Source: Oceanospirillum sanctuarii
GTDB lineage: Bacteria; Pseudomonadota; Gammaproteobacteria; Pseudomonadales; Halomonadaceae
Direction: 5' to 3'
Assembly: GCF_002150805.1 (NCBI RefSeq)
Contig: NZ_MTBA01000004.1
Location: forward strand, 62,001-126,000
DNA: 64,000 bases
This document shows positions 49,105 through 59,293 of this stretch, in pieces; the first letter of the stretch is position 1, and each line of letters opens with the position of its first letter. A model generated the notes under the pieces. That model was not told the origin of the DNA. It ran no database searches and worked only from the letters and a program-made list of their open reading frames with translations. The position numbers and the translations under genes were made by a program.

Positions 49105-49731
49105 ATGAGCTCAACCCGACAGGATCAGGAACAGGCTTTAGCACTGGCAGGTGTTTTTCAGGCTGCCGCACTGGTACATCAGCTGGCGAATAAGGGCATG
49201 GTGGGTCAGGATAGCTTTGAAACCAGTATCGCCAGTATTCTGGTAACCGATCCGGAGAATACTCTGGCGGTTTACGGAGGTTCAGCTCATGGGCTGAATC
49301 TGGGGATTCGTACCCTACGCGGTTTTGTGAATAAGGATAACGACACTTCGACCCACGTACTGCGCTATGCGATGTCGATCCTGTATCTGGAAAAACGTCT
49401 GCGCAAAGATAATCAGATGCTGAACGCCATCGGTCAGCGTCTTGAGCAGGTAAAAATGCAGAGCCATCACTTCTCAAATACCCATGAGAACGTGATTGCC
49501 AGTATCGCCGGCCTTTATCAGGACACGATCAGCACCTTCTCCTTTCGAATCCAGGTACAGGGCGAACCGAACATCCTGCGTCAGAATTCTAATGCGGAAA
49601 AAGTTCGTGCCCTGCTATTTGCCGGTATCCGCTCTGCGATTCTCTGGCACCAACTCGGAGGCCGCCGTTGGAAGCTGCTTTTGGGTCGTAAGAAGATACT
49701 TCGCGCCCTGGATGAAGCTACACGACTCTGA
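49105..49731 (+). CDS. hflD: HflD lysogenisation regulator homologue
   Basis: 208 residues, helical, with the family pattern QEQALALAGVFQAAALVHQLA and RLEQVKMQSHHFSNTHENVIASIAGLYQDTIS. Membrane-associated protein of the mnmA-hflD-purB cluster; its cellular role outside lambda is unclear. Confidence 0.93.
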   Translation: MSSTRQDQEQALALAGVFQAAALVHQLANKGMVGQDSFETSIASILVTDPENTLAVYGGSAHGLNLGIRTLRGFVNKDNDTSTHVLRYAMSILYLEKRLRKDNQMLNAIGQRLEQVKMQSHHFSNTHENVIASIAGLYQDTISTFSFRIQVQGEPNILRQNSNAEKVRALLFAGIRSAILWHQLGGRRWKLLLGRKKILRALDEATRL

Positions 49732-50001
49732 TTCGCACGCTGAATTTCTACAGTGACGTATCAATTAAGAGCTGCCCGGGGCGGCTCATTTGGTTTGTAG
49801 CCTGCACAAACCGAGACTCTTACACAGCCGGTACAATCGCAGCTGTAAGCATCAATAAAACCAGCTATAACCGCCAACAAAACCCAGCCCCAAGCCTCTG
49901 CAAAGCCATTAGACCGAGAAACATTAGCGGTAATCCTGTAATAAAGTTCAGTTTCAGGTATGATGGCGCCTTTCATGAAATCAGCTTACAGAGAGCAGTA
50001 A

Positions 50002-51375
<1,374 letters not shown>

Positions 51376-51409
51376 CGGTCTTCCGTTCAGTAGCAACGTC
51401 TAAAAAGAG

Positions 51410-51440
51410 AAGGCCCTGATATCCGTCAGGGCCTTTTTCT
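51410..51440 (+). terminator. Rho-independent terminator of purB
   Basis: AAGGCCCTGA-TATCCG-TCAGGGCCTT followed by a T tract. Confidence 0.92.
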
Positions 51441-51534
51441 TTGGCTTGTGTTTCTCTGTTCTGCTCTTTTTTAGAAGTTCTGCCAGCAGAACTTTATTCA
51501 CCCGTTTTTTTATTTTATATCCGGAAAGATAATT

Positions 51535-52704
51535 ATGTTACAGCTCCCTGAAAGCCTGCTGGGCCATATCAGCTACGAAGAGTTTCTGCGGGATTACTGG
51601 CAGAAAAAGCCACTCTTTATCAAAAATGCCATTCCAGATTTTGAATCCCCGATTGATGAGCATGAGCTGGCGGGATTAGCCCTTGAAGAACAGGTGGAAT
51701 CTCGCCTTGTAATGAAAACCGGGCCTAATGGCGAAAAATGGCACCTCGAAAACGGCCCTTTTAAAGAAGACCGTTTCAATGATCTGCCTAAGACTCACTG
51801 GACACTGTTAGTTCAGGCGGTGGATCACTACATCCCTGAAGTCGCCGCCCTGATGGAAGCCTTTGATTTCATCCCGAGCTGGCGTGTAGATGACATCATG
51901 ATCAGCTACGCCCCCAAAGAAGGTAGCGTTGGCCCGCATCTGGATTACTACGACGTATTCCTGCTGCAGGCTCAAGGCACTCGTCGCTGGCAGATCGGTG
52001 GTTTTGCTGATGACAAAACGCCTTTTATTCCGGATGTTGCCCTGCGCATTCTTCAGGAATTCGATGCCACAGAAACCTTTGTCTGCGAACCGGGTGATCT
52101 GCTCTATCTGCCGCCGCAACTGTCACACTATGGTGTATCCCAGTCCGATGACTGCATGACCTGGTCTGTGGGCTTCCGCGCCCCTTCTGCCGATGAGATC
52201 GTAACCTCCCTGGCTGACTATATTGGCGAGTCACTATGTGAAGATGATCGCTACAAAGATCCCGATCTGGCGCTGCAAAGCCACACCAGCGAGATCGGTG
52301 ACGATGCGATCAGCCGCGTACAGGCGATTATTCAGGAAAAACTGGCAGACAAAGCGACCATTAAAGCCTGGTTTGGCCGCTATATGACCCAGCCCAAGTA
52401 CCTGGATCAATTGGTTCCGGCTGAAAAAGCCCTGACTCTTGCTGAACTGGAGCAGGAAATCGCTAGCGGAATGGCAATTTGCCTGAGCGAAGGTAGCCGA
52501 CTGGCCTTCTCAAATGCCGAAAATGGCATTTTGCTGTTTACTGATGGCGATGGATTTGACGTTTCAGAGCAGGATCAGCAGGTAGCTCTCTTTCTCACGG
52601 AGCAAAAACATCTGACACAAGATGAATTATCTTCATCATCAAATGAATTTAAAGAAATTATATTAGAGTTAGTTAACCGTGGTTCACTTTTCCTAAGTGA
52701 CTAA
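51535..52704 (+). CDS. roxA: ribosomal protein uL16 3-hydroxylase (RoxA/YcfD), JmjC cupin
   Basis: 389 residues. An Fe(II)/2-oxoglutarate oxygenase that hydroxylates an arginine of ribosomal protein L16. The iron triad is visible as HLDYYDVFLLQ (His-x-Asp) and the later His in LSHYGVSQ, after the substrate-domain start LLGHISYEEFLRDYWQKKPLFIKNA. C-terminal winged-helix-like region present. Confidence 0.93.
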   Translation: MLQLPESLLGHISYEEFLRDYWQKKPLFIKNAIPDFESPIDEHELAGLALEEQVESRLVMKTGPNGEKWHLENGPFKEDRFNDLPKTHWTLLVQAVDHYIPEVAALMEAFDFIPSWRVDDIMISYAPKEGSVGPHLDYYDVFLLQAQGTRRWQIGGFADDKTPFIPDVALRILQEFDATETFVCEPGDLLYLPPQLSHYGVSQSDDCMTWSVGFRAPSADEIVTSLADYIGESLCEDDRYKDPDLALQSHTSEIGDDAISRVQAIIQEKLADKATIKAWFGRYMTQPKYLDQLVPAEKALTLAELEQEIASGMAICLSEGSRLAFSNAENGILLFTDGDGFDVSEQDQQVALFLTEQKHLTQDELSSSSNEFKEIILELVNRGSLFLSD

Positions 52705-52713
52705 ACCATTGTA

Positions 52714-52743
52714 GACAGTCACGATAATCGTATCGTGACTGTC
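52714..52743 (+). terminator. hairpin after roxA
   Basis: GACAGTCACGATA-ATCG-TATCGTGACTGTC, a perfect 13-bp stem 10 bases past the roxA stop. T-rich sequence follows but not immediately. Confidence 0.6.
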
Positions 52744-52897
52744 AGCTCTCTCTTTTTACTCCTTCCAATCTGCTCTGGCATAACAATCTGTTACAGCCCA
52801 AGATACCGACCTCTGAGCCCCACCTGCCTTAAGATAGAAAGCAATCCTGACACACTGTTCAGTTTCGACCTTCATAACACACCATTAAAAACGACCA

Positions 52898-52911
52898 GAT
52901 TGTCGACAATC
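52898..52911. promoter_or_regulatory. perfect 14-base palindrome
   Basis: GATTGTCGACAATC, fully symmetrical, in the roxA-aceA intergenic region 13 bases before the PHO-box-like repeats. Candidate dimer operator. Confidence 0.5.
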
Positions 52912-52923
52912 CATAAGATACAG

Positions 52924-52952
52924 CCGTCAAAACCCCGTCATAAAACCGTCAT
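52924..52952 (+). promoter_or_regulatory. PHO-box-like triple direct repeat
   Basis: CCGTCA occurs at 52924, 52935 and 52946, exactly 11 bases apart. The 18 bases 52935-52952 match the PhoB consensus CTGTCATAWAWCTGTCAY at 16 of 18 positions (C for T at the second base of each unit). A -10-like TAAAAC begins at 52962, the usual distance from a PHO box. No gene starts nearby except aceA at 53384. Confidence 0.5.
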
Positions 52953-53032
52953 TTCTGAAAGTAAAACTACAACAGTTTTGCGATGCAGCAAGAAAAATTC
53001 ATTCAAACGGTAGTCAGACTACAGAAAACAAT

Positions 53033-53060
53033 TTGTAGTGTAGTTACAACAACTTATATA
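53033..53060 (+). promoter_or_regulatory. sigma-70 promoter candidate for aceA
   Basis: TTGTAG (53033-53038), 16-base spacer, TATATA (53055-53060). It would give an aceA leader of ~315 bases. Confidence 0.45.
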
Positions 53061-53199
53061 GCCCAAAGTAGCGTTTGCAAAGGCTTTACAGCTTAGGGCA
53101 TAGTAAAAACACACAAAACGACAAACACTCGTTTTAAGCGCCGGACAAATTTTCAAAGAAGATTTCTGACACTTAAAACGCGTAGCTGCCGGAGTGACA

Positions 53200-53222
53200 G
53201 AAACAGCGACTAACGCTGTTTC
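53200..53222 (+). ncRNA. aceA leader stem-loop 1
   Basis: GAAACAGCG-ACTAA-CGCTGTTTC, perfect 9-bp stem. Confidence 0.5.
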
Positions 53223-53248
53223 AAAATCACAGGCACAACAAGAATGGA

Positions 53249-53275
53249 TCTGCTCCGACGGCACATCGAAGCAGA
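53249..53275 (+). ncRNA. aceA leader stem-loop 2
   Basis: TCTGCTCCGA and TCGAAGCAGA with one mismatch around a 7-base loop. Confidence 0.45.
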
Positions 53276-53285
53276 ACAAAGGATA

Positions 53286-53346
53286 CCTTAAGGCTTCAGG
53301 CACAGCGTTAACGGAACAAGCATCCGACAACGGTGAAGCCTTAAGG
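53286..53346 (+). ncRNA. aceA leader stem-loop 3
   Basis: CCTTAAGGCTTCA (53286-53298) and TGAAGCCTTAAGG (53334-53346), a perfect 13-bp stem enclosing 35 bases, ending 37 bases before the aceA ATG. Confidence 0.6.
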
Positions 53347-53383
53347 GAATAACCTAACAGGCACACTCTGTAGAGGAAAAAGC

Positions 53384-54979
53384 ATGTCAACTTACAAACA
53401 AGACATCGATGCAGTAGCAACACTGAAAGAAACCAACGGTTCTCCATGGGATGCAATCAACCCAGAGTCCGCAGCACGTATGCGCGCTCAGAACAAATTC
53501 AAGACCGGTCTGGACATCGCTAAGTACACTGCTGGCATCATGCGTCGTGACATGGCTGAGTTTGATAAAGACAAAACCAAGTACACTCAATCTCTGGGTT
53601 GCTGGCACGGTTTTGTAGGTCAGCAGAAACTGATCTCTATCAAGAAGCACTTCGGTTCTACCGAGCGTAAATACCTGTACCTGTCTGGTTGGATGGTAGC
53701 AGCTCTGCGTTCTGACTTCGGTCCTCTGCCTGACCAGTCTATGCACGAGAAAACTGTTGTAGCAGACCTGGTTGAAGAACTGTACACCTTCCTGCGTCAG
53801 GCTGATGCACGTGAGCTGGGCGGTCTGTTCCGTGAACTGGACGCTGCTCGTCAAGCTGGCGACGCTGCTCTGGAAGCACAGATTCAGGACAAGATCGACA
53901 ACCACGAAACTCACGTTGTACCGATTATTGCTGACATCGATGCTGGTTTCGGTAACGCTGAAGCAACTTACCTGCTGGCTAAGAAAATGATCGAAGCGGG
54001 TGCTTGTGCACTGCAGATCGAAAACCAGGTTGCTGACGAGAAGCAATGTGGTCACCAGGACGGTAAAGTAACTGTTCCTCACGCTGACTTCCACGCGAAA
54101 ATCCGCGCTCTGCGTTATGCCTTCCTGGAGCTGGGTGTAGACGACGGTATCATCGTTGCTCGTACTGACTCTGAAGGTGCTGGTCTGACTAAAGAGATCG
54201 CTGTTGTACGTGAGCCAGGCGACCAAGGTGACGTTTACAACTCTTACCTGGATTGCGAAGAAGTTACTCCAGAGCAAACCGCTGAAGGTGACGTACTGAT
54301 CAGCCGTAACGGCAAGCTGGTTCGTCCTAAGCGTCTGCCTTCCGGTCTGTACCAGTTCCGCTCCGGCACTGGCCATGAGCGTTGCGTATTTGACTGCATC
54401 GAAGCTATCAACGCGGGTGCTGACCTGCTGTGGATCGAGACTGCGGTACCTACCGTTCACGAAATCCGCGACATGATGAACGATGTTCGTAAAGTACACC
54501 CAGATGCGAAGCTGGTTTACAACAACTCTCCATCTTTCAACTGGACTCTGAACTTCCGTCAACAGACTTACGATGCATGGGCTGCTGAAGGTAAGGACGT
54601 ATCTGCATACGATCGTGCTGACCTGATGAACGCTAAGTACGACGATTCTGAGCTGTCTGCTGCTGCTGACGACCGTGTACGTACCTTCCAGGCAGACTGT
54701 TCACGTGAAGCGAACGTATTCCACCACCTGATCACTCTGCCGACTTACCACACTACTGCACTGTCAGTAGACAACCTGGCTAAAGAGTACTTCGGTGAAG
54801 CTGGCATGCTGGGCTACGTAGCTGGCGTACAGCGTAAAGAGATCCGTCAGGGTATCGCTTGTGTGAAACACCAGAACATGTCCGGTTCTGACATCGGTGA
54901 CGATCACAAAGAATACTACGCTGGTGAGAACGCTCTGAAAGCTGGCGGTGCGAAAAACACCTCTAACCAGTTCAACTAA
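53384..54979 (+). CDS. aceA: isocitrate lyase
   Basis: 531 residues, the long gammaproteobacterial form. It splits isocitrate into glyoxylate and succinate and so opens the glyoxylate shunt for growth on acetate, the end product of the alcohol/aldehyde dehydrogenases in this window. The active-site motif KQCGH (ICL signature K-[KR]-C-G-H family) and the helix-loop around GFGNAEATYLLAKKM are visible. GAGG eight bases before the ATG. Codon use is extremely biased (GCT, GTA, CGT, GGT, CTG), expected of a highly expressed gene. Confidence 0.96.
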   Translation: MSTYKQDIDAVATLKETNGSPWDAINPESAARMRAQNKFKTGLDIAKYTAGIMRRDMAEFDKDKTKYTQSLGCWHGFVGQQKLISIKKHFGSTERKYLYLSGWMVAALRSDFGPLPDQSMHEKTVVADLVEELYTFLRQADARELGGLFRELDAARQAGDAALEAQIQDKIDNHETHVVPIIADIDAGFGNAEATYLLAKKMIEAGACALQIENQVADEKQCGHQDGKVTVPHADFHAKIRALRYAFLELGVDDGIIVARTDSEGAGLTKEIAVVREPGDQGDVYNSYLDCEEVTPEQTAEGDVLISRNGKLVRPKRLPSGLYQFRSGTGHERCVFDCIEAINAGADLLWIETAVPTVHEIRDMMNDVRKVHPDAKLVYNNSPSFNWTLNFRQQTYDAWAAEGKDVSAYDRADLMNAKYDDSELSAAADDRVRTFQADCSREANVFHHLITLPTYHTTALSVDNLAKEYFGEAGMLGYVAGVQRKEIRQGIACVKHQNMSGSDIGDDHKEYYAGENALKAGGAKNTSNQFN

Positions 54980-55018
54980 GCAGCCAACGCTGTTCAGTAA
55001 AACTGGATAAGGGAAGCA

Positions 55019-55046
55019 CTCTGAGTCAGATTCTTCTGACTCAGAG
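55019..55046 (+). repeat. perfect 12-bp hairpin after aceA
   Basis: CTCTGAGTCAGA-TTCT-TCTGACTCAGAG, 40 bases past the aceA stop and just before the terminator. Probably part of the 3' end structure. Confidence 0.6.
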
Positions 55047-55054
55047 ACACCCTG

Positions 55055-55092
55055 AAAAAGGCGGCCCTTGTAAAAGGTGCCGCCTTTTTTAT
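55055..55092 (+). terminator. Rho-independent terminator of aceA
   Basis: AAAAAGGCGGC (55055-55065) pairs with GCCGCCTTTTT (55079-55089), T tract follows. Confidence 0.88.
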
Positions 55093-55255
55093 TAAGAAAT
55101 ATTGATACGATTGATACGGCGCTTCAGGATCGAAGCAAAACAGCCCAAAGGGAAGAAAGACGTTTTTTACGCTAGAATGGCAACCCGATTTAACTGCAAA
55201 CTGAATTAGCGGTTCAACTTTTACAGATTGTTTAACTTTTACAGATGGCCCGACT

Positions 55256-55825
55256 ATGACAACTGAAACACCAGCTTTTCTGAAAGATGCAAAAAATTTG
55301 TTAACCGAACAGGGCTTTGCCACAAGCAACATCTGGTATCACGGCACCTCATCTGCACTGGTAGATGCCATTCAGGAAGAGGGGCTGAAACGCTCCGGTG
55401 ATCTGGCTCTGAAAGAAGCCGCCAAGAAAACCATGGCAACCATTGGCGATGATCACTACACCGAAACTACGGAACCTGTTTTTCTGACCCAATGCAAAGA
55501 GCTGGCCTACTACTGGGCGCAGCAAACCGTCAGAAACCGCAGTGTTCGCATCGAAGGCGACGAACAACCGGTTGTACTTTCCGTAACGCTGCCGGATGAC
55601 GTTAACACGTCGGTTAATCCGGATGTCGGCGCAGCAAGCCTGCTAATGGTCAAAGAAGGTGAAAACTACCTGGCGTTTCTGGCGGGTGTGTATCAGGAAA
55701 ACGGCCAGACAGTTCCTTCTATCGATCTGATGAAAGCGGATCGCATGGACTATCTCAACTTGCTGGGCATGGCCTATATCGACCGCGATCTGTCAGCAGA
55801 CTACATCGATCTGATCTGCGAATAA
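55256..55825 (+). CDS. unknown protein with an ADP-ribosyltransferase-like HGT motif
   Basis: 189 residues, no signal or membrane segment. Residues 27-46 (WYHGTSSALVDAIQEEGLKR) and 75-89 (VFLTQCKELAYYWAQ) follow the order HGT ... [VF][YF]LT ... A-YYA seen in ADP-ribosyltransferase-fold proteins such as KptA and PARP-like enzymes, with His29-Gly-Thr as the NAD-binding element. No third-position catalytic Glu can be assigned with confidence. Function unknown; a fold call is an inference. It is a single gene between aceA and icd with its own terminator. Confidence 0.55.
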   Translation: MTTETPAFLKDAKNLLTEQGFATSNIWYHGTSSALVDAIQEEGLKRSGDLALKEAAKKTMATIGDDHYTETTEPVFLTQCKELAYYWAQQTVRNRSVRIEGDEQPVVLSVTLPDDVNTSVNPDVGAASLLMVKEGENYLAFLAGVYQENGQTVPSIDLMKADRMDYLNLLGMAYIDRDLSADYIDLICE

Positions 55826-55845
55826 CCTCTGTGTTCCAGCTCCAT

Positions 55846-55872
55846 AAAAGCCCGCACCTTGCGGGCTTTTTG
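55846..55872 (+). terminator. Rho-independent terminator of the HGT-motif gene
   Basis: AAAAGCCCGC-ACCTT-GCGGGCTTTTT, 21 bases after the stop. Confidence 0.9.
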
Positions 55873-56141
55873 CTTTCAGACTATCTGACAACACCTTGTT
55901 TTTACTCCACAAAACAGATTTGCAGCAGACATTGCAGGCCGTTTTGTAAAAAAATTTCCCATCTAAGCCTTAAATAGGTATTTACTAGCCATAAGTTGTA
56001 ATTCTCCACCATATAAAAAGGCGTTGTTTTTTAGTACAATCCAGCGCCAACAGACAGAATTAAAACTCCTTCAGATCTTAGATGACCACAAGTCATCTCG
56101 TCTTAGGTCTTTGGCTACACGCCATAACTAAAGGGATAAAA
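55873..56141. other. icd upstream region
   Basis: About 270 AT-rich bases. A TACAAT at 56035-56040 could be a -10 box. A hairpin AGATGAC-CACAA-GTCATCT (56080-56098), extended by partial outer pairing (AGATC with GGTCT), lies in the presumed leader 43 bases before the ATG. Confidence 0.45.
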
Positions 56142-58379
56142 ATGACAACTCCAACTCCAAATTCAGAGCAAAAAATCGTCTACACCCTCACTGATGAAGC
56201 GCCGTTTCTGGCGACTGGCTCTCTGTTGCCAATCGTTCGCGCTTTCACTTCTGCTGCGGGTATTAAAGTCGAAACAACTGATATCTCCGTTGCAGCCCGT
56301 ATTCTGGCTGGCTTCCCTGAGCGTCTGACCGAAGAACAACAGGTTACTGACACTCTGGCAGAGCTGGGCGAACTGACTAAAGATCCATCCTGCAACCTGA
56401 TCAAACTGCCAAACATTTCTGCTTCTATCCCTCAGCTGAAAGCAGCTATCGCTGAGCTGCAGTCCCAGGGCTACGACCTGCCGGACTACCCGGATGAAGC
56501 AACCACTGACGAAGAGAAAGACATTCAGGCTCGCTACTCCAAAGTTCTGGGTAGTGCGGTAAACCCTGTTCTGCGTCAGGGTAACTCTGACCGTCGTGCG
56601 CCTCCGGCTGTAAAAGCATTCGCACGTAAGTTCCCACACTCCATGGGCAAATGGAGCATGGCATCCCAGTCTCACGCTGACTACATGCGTGGTGGTGACT
56701 TCTTCTCCAGCGAGCAGTCTGTAACCATGGACGCTGCTGATGACGTTCGTATCGAGTTCGTTGATAAGAGCGGCAATGTTGAAGTTAAGAAAACCATTCC
56801 TCTGGAAGCCGGTGAAGTATTCGACAGCATGTTCATGAGCGCTAAAGCGCTGGACGCTTTCTTCGAGCGCACTTTGCAGGAGTGTAAAGAAGATGGCGTT
56901 ATGTGGTCTCTGCACGTTAAAGCGACCATGATGAAGGTTTCTCACCCGATCGTATTCGGCCACGCGGTACGTGTTTTCTACCGTGAAGTGTTCGAGAAAT
57001 ACGGCGAGCTGTTCGAGCAGCTGGGTGTTAACCCGAACAACGGTATGAACAGTGTTTACGAGAAGATCAAAACACTGCCTCAGTCTCAGCAGGAAGAGAT
57101 CGAAGAAGCGATCCACGCTTGCTACGAGCACCGTCCTGAAATGGCAATGGTTGATTCCGTTAAAGGTATCACCAACCTGCACATCCCAAGCGACGTAATC
57201 GTTGATGCGTCCATGCCTGCGATGATCCGTAGCTCCGGTAAGATGTGGGGCCGTGACGGCAAGACTAAAGACACTAAAGCAGTAATGCCTGAGTCTACTT
57301 ATGCACGTATCTACCAGGAGATGATCAACTTCTGTAAGACTAACGGTGCATTCGATCCGACCACTATGGGCTCTGTACCTAACGTTGGTCTGATGGCGAT
57401 GAAAGCTGAAGAATATGGCTCTCACGACAAGACTTTCGAGCTGAAGCAAGACGGAACTATGCGCGTTGTTAAATCCGACGGCACCGTACTGATGCAGCAC
57501 GAAGTTGAGAAAGGCGACATCTGGCGTGCATGTCAGACTAAAGACGCTGCAGTTCGCGACTGGGTGAAACTGGCTGTGACCCGTTCCCGTCAGTCTGACA
57601 CTCCTGCTATCTTCTGGCTGGACGCTGAGCGTGCTCACGACCGTCAGCTGCGCCTGAAAGTTGAAGAGTACCTGAAAGAGCACGATACCGAAGGTCTGGA
57701 CCTGCGTATCATGGGCTACAGCCGTGCGATCCGTACCTCTATGGAGCGTATGATCCGTGGTAAAGACACCATCTCTGTATCCGGTAACGTACTGCGTGAC
57801 TACCTGACCGACCTGTTCCCAATCATGGAACTGGGTACTTCTGCGAAAATGCTGTCTATCGTTCCTATGCTGAACGGCGGTGGCATGTACGAAACTGGTG
57901 CGGGCGGTTCTGCTCCTAAGCACGTACAGCAGGTTCAGGAAGAGAACCACCTGCGCTGGGATTCTCTGGGTGAGTTCCTGGCTCTGGCTGTTTCTCTGGA
58001 AGAGATGGGCATCAAGAACGACAACCCTCAGGCAAAACTGATGGCTAAAGCTCTGGATGCTGCAACGGGTCAGCTGCTGGAGAACAACAAGTCTCCTTCC
58101 CGTAAAGTGGGCGAGCTGGACAACCGTGGCTCTCACTTCTACCTGGCAATGTACTGGGCACAGTACCTGGCAGAGCAGACTGAAAACGCTGACCTGGCTG
58201 CACGCTTCGCGCCTCTGGCTAAAGCAATGACAGAGAACGAAGCTAAGATCATCCAAGAACTGGCTGATGCACAGGGTCAGGCTGCAGATCTGGGCGGTTA
58301 TTACCACCCTGATATGGCTAAAGTTGATGCAGTAATGCGTCCAAGTAAGACTCTGAACGACATTCTGGCTTCCCTGTAA
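56142..58379 (+). CDS. icd: isocitrate dehydrogenase (NADP), monomeric type
   Basis: 745 residues from the ATG at 56142 (AAAGGGA upstream); the frame opens 60 bases earlier without need. It belongs to the large monomeric NADP-IDH family, unrelated in length to the ~415-residue dimeric enzyme, and carries out isocitrate to 2-oxoglutarate plus CO2. Visible family stretches include [47 protein letters not shown] and [21 protein letters not shown]. Strongly biased codons. The direct competitor for isocitrate, aceA, is 1.2 kb upstream. Confidence 0.97.
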   Translation: MTTPTPNSEQKIVYTLTDEAPFLATGSLLPIVRAFTSAAGIKVETTDISVAARILAGFPERLTEEQQVTDTLAELGELTKDPSCNLIKLPNISASIPQLKAAIAELQSQGYDLPDYPDEATTDEEKDIQARYSKVLGSAVNPVLRQGNSDRRAPPAVKAFARKFPHSMGKWSMASQSHADYMRGGDFFSSEQSVTMDAADDVRIEFVDKSGNVEVKKTIPLEAGEVFDSMFMSAKALDAFFERTLQECKEDGVMWSLHVKATMMKVSHPIVFGHAVRVFYREVFEKYGELFEQLGVNPNNGMNSVYEKIKTLPQSQQEEIEEAIHACYEHRPEMAMVDSVKGITNLHIPSDVIVDASMPAMIRSSGKMWGRDGKTKDTKAVMPESTYARIYQEMINFCKTNGAFDPTTMGSVPNVGLMAMKAEEYGSHDKTFELKQDGTMRVVKSDGTVLMQHEVEKGDIWRACQTKDAAVRDWVKLAVTRSRQSDTPAIFWLDAERAHDRQLRLKVEEYLKEHDTEGLDLRIMGYSRAIRTSMERMIRGKDTISVSGNVLRDYLTDLFPIMELGTSAKMLSIVPMLNGGGMYETGAGGSAPKHVQQVQEENHLRWDSLGEFLALAVSLEEMGIKNDNPQAKLMAKALDAATGQLLENNKSPSRKVGELDNRGSHFYLAMYWAQYLAEQTENADLAARFAPLAKAMTENEAKIIQELADAQGQAADLGGYYHPDMAKVDAVMRPSKTLNDILASL

Positions 58380-58415
58380 GACAGATATCGGAATGAATCG
58401 AGCTTAACGCTCACC

Positions 58416-58443
58416 AAAAACCCGGGCTTGCCCGGGTTTTTTT
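58416..58443 (+). terminator. Rho-independent terminator of icd
   Basis: AACCCGGGC-TT-GCCCGGGTT with A run before and T tract after. Confidence 0.92.
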
Positions 58444-58490
58444 ATGCCTGACTGATCAGACCAATTAAGATGCTAAGAGTAAAAATGAAA

Positions 58491-59219
58491 TCAGAACAGC
58501 TGCTTTGCCGACAATAACCACCAATTCCATTGACGGGCAAAGATTTCCAGAATATTCGGAGCCGAATCAGCACAGCTCTGATCAATCACCAGCGTCATTA
58601 CGCCATCTTCCATCAGGGTTTGATTTTTCTGAAGGCTTCGGGCTATCAAGGCATCTTCTGTTTTATAGACCCAGTAGCTTTGTTGCGGGTTGATCGACAT
58701 ATAGGTCGACGACCCAAATCGGGTATCCACCAGAAAACTGTCAGCCCCTTCCACCAGAGACTCACCAAAGGCAAACCAGGTTTCAGGCTTAAGATCATGC
58801 AGGCTCGGCACCGCCTTCTGCGCTTGTTCAATGACACTGAATCGCCCACTCAGACGATCCAGCGTCACTCGGGAATCTGCACCCAGTAAAACAGCAATGC
58901 CTTTCCATTTCAGAAAGCTGGCATCCAGCTGCCACTGATCACCCTGAATACGATAATTTTCTACCGTACATTCAGGAAAACGTGTCACCGAAGCCAGATA
59001 CCAATCTTTACCGAGGGATTCAAACTCAAGCCGGGCAACCGGCTGTTCGCTGTTGAAGCGGGAATAGACATAATAAGGAGCAATCAGGGACCAGAGCACC
59101 AGCAAAACCAGCATCAGAGGCCAGACACGCCAGATACCGAGCAAACGTCTCAATAGAGACTCTTTCCCCTTGCGTGACTTTTGCTCTGATGCCTGACTCG
59201 TGCTCTTTTTATTCGCCAT
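58491..59219 (-). CDS. single-pass membrane protein of unknown function
   Basis: 242 residues. A basic N-terminus (MANKKSTSQASEQKSRKGK) is followed by one membrane segment (~31-55, VWPLMLVLLVLWSLIAPYYV) and a likely periplasmic beta-rich domain with two cysteines (PECTVENY and DQSCADS). It resembles conserved hypothetical proteins of gammaproteobacteria that are sometimes labelled as efflux pump parts, but no transporter motif is present. A C9 tract lies 52 bases before its start. Confidence 0.6.
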   Translation of the reverse strand: MANKKSTSQASEQKSRKGKESLLRRLLGIWRVWPLMLVLLVLWSLIAPYYVYSRFNSEQPVARLEFESLGKDWYLASVTRFPECTVENYRIQGDQWQLDASFLKWKGIAVLLGADSRVTLDRLSGRFSVIEQAQKAVPSLHDLKPETWFAFGESLVEGADSFLVDTRFGSSTYMSINPQQSYWVYKTEDALIARSLQKNQTLMEDGVMTLVIDQSCADSAPNILEIFARQWNWWLLSAKQLF

Positions 59220-59270
59220 CCCACCCCATCCTTAGTCAAGGTTGATCGCTTCTCTGCAACCTTTTTACTG

Positions 59271-59279
59271 CCCCCCCCC
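59271..59279. repeat. homopolymer C tract
   Basis: Nine C in a row between rlmJ and the minus-strand membrane-protein gene, 52 bases upstream of the latter. Such runs can slip in replication. Confidence 0.6.
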
Positions 59280-59293
59280 GAAGAAGTGACAGC

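Noticed and set aside
49761-49976. 71-residue minus-strand frame between hflD and purB
   Set aside because: Covers the purB promoter zone, no ribosome site, and no family match despite one hydrophobic stretch.
52983-53096. 37-residue plus-strand frame right after the PHO-like box
   Set aside because: No Shine-Dalgarno sequence, no recognisable features, overlaps the aceA promoter candidate.
53387-54562. Very long minus-strand frame inside aceA
   Set aside because: Mirror of the strongly biased codon use of aceA; residue composition is not protein-like. The same applies to the long minus-strand frame inside icd (56163-58307) and the plus-strand frame inside aldehyde dehydrogenase.
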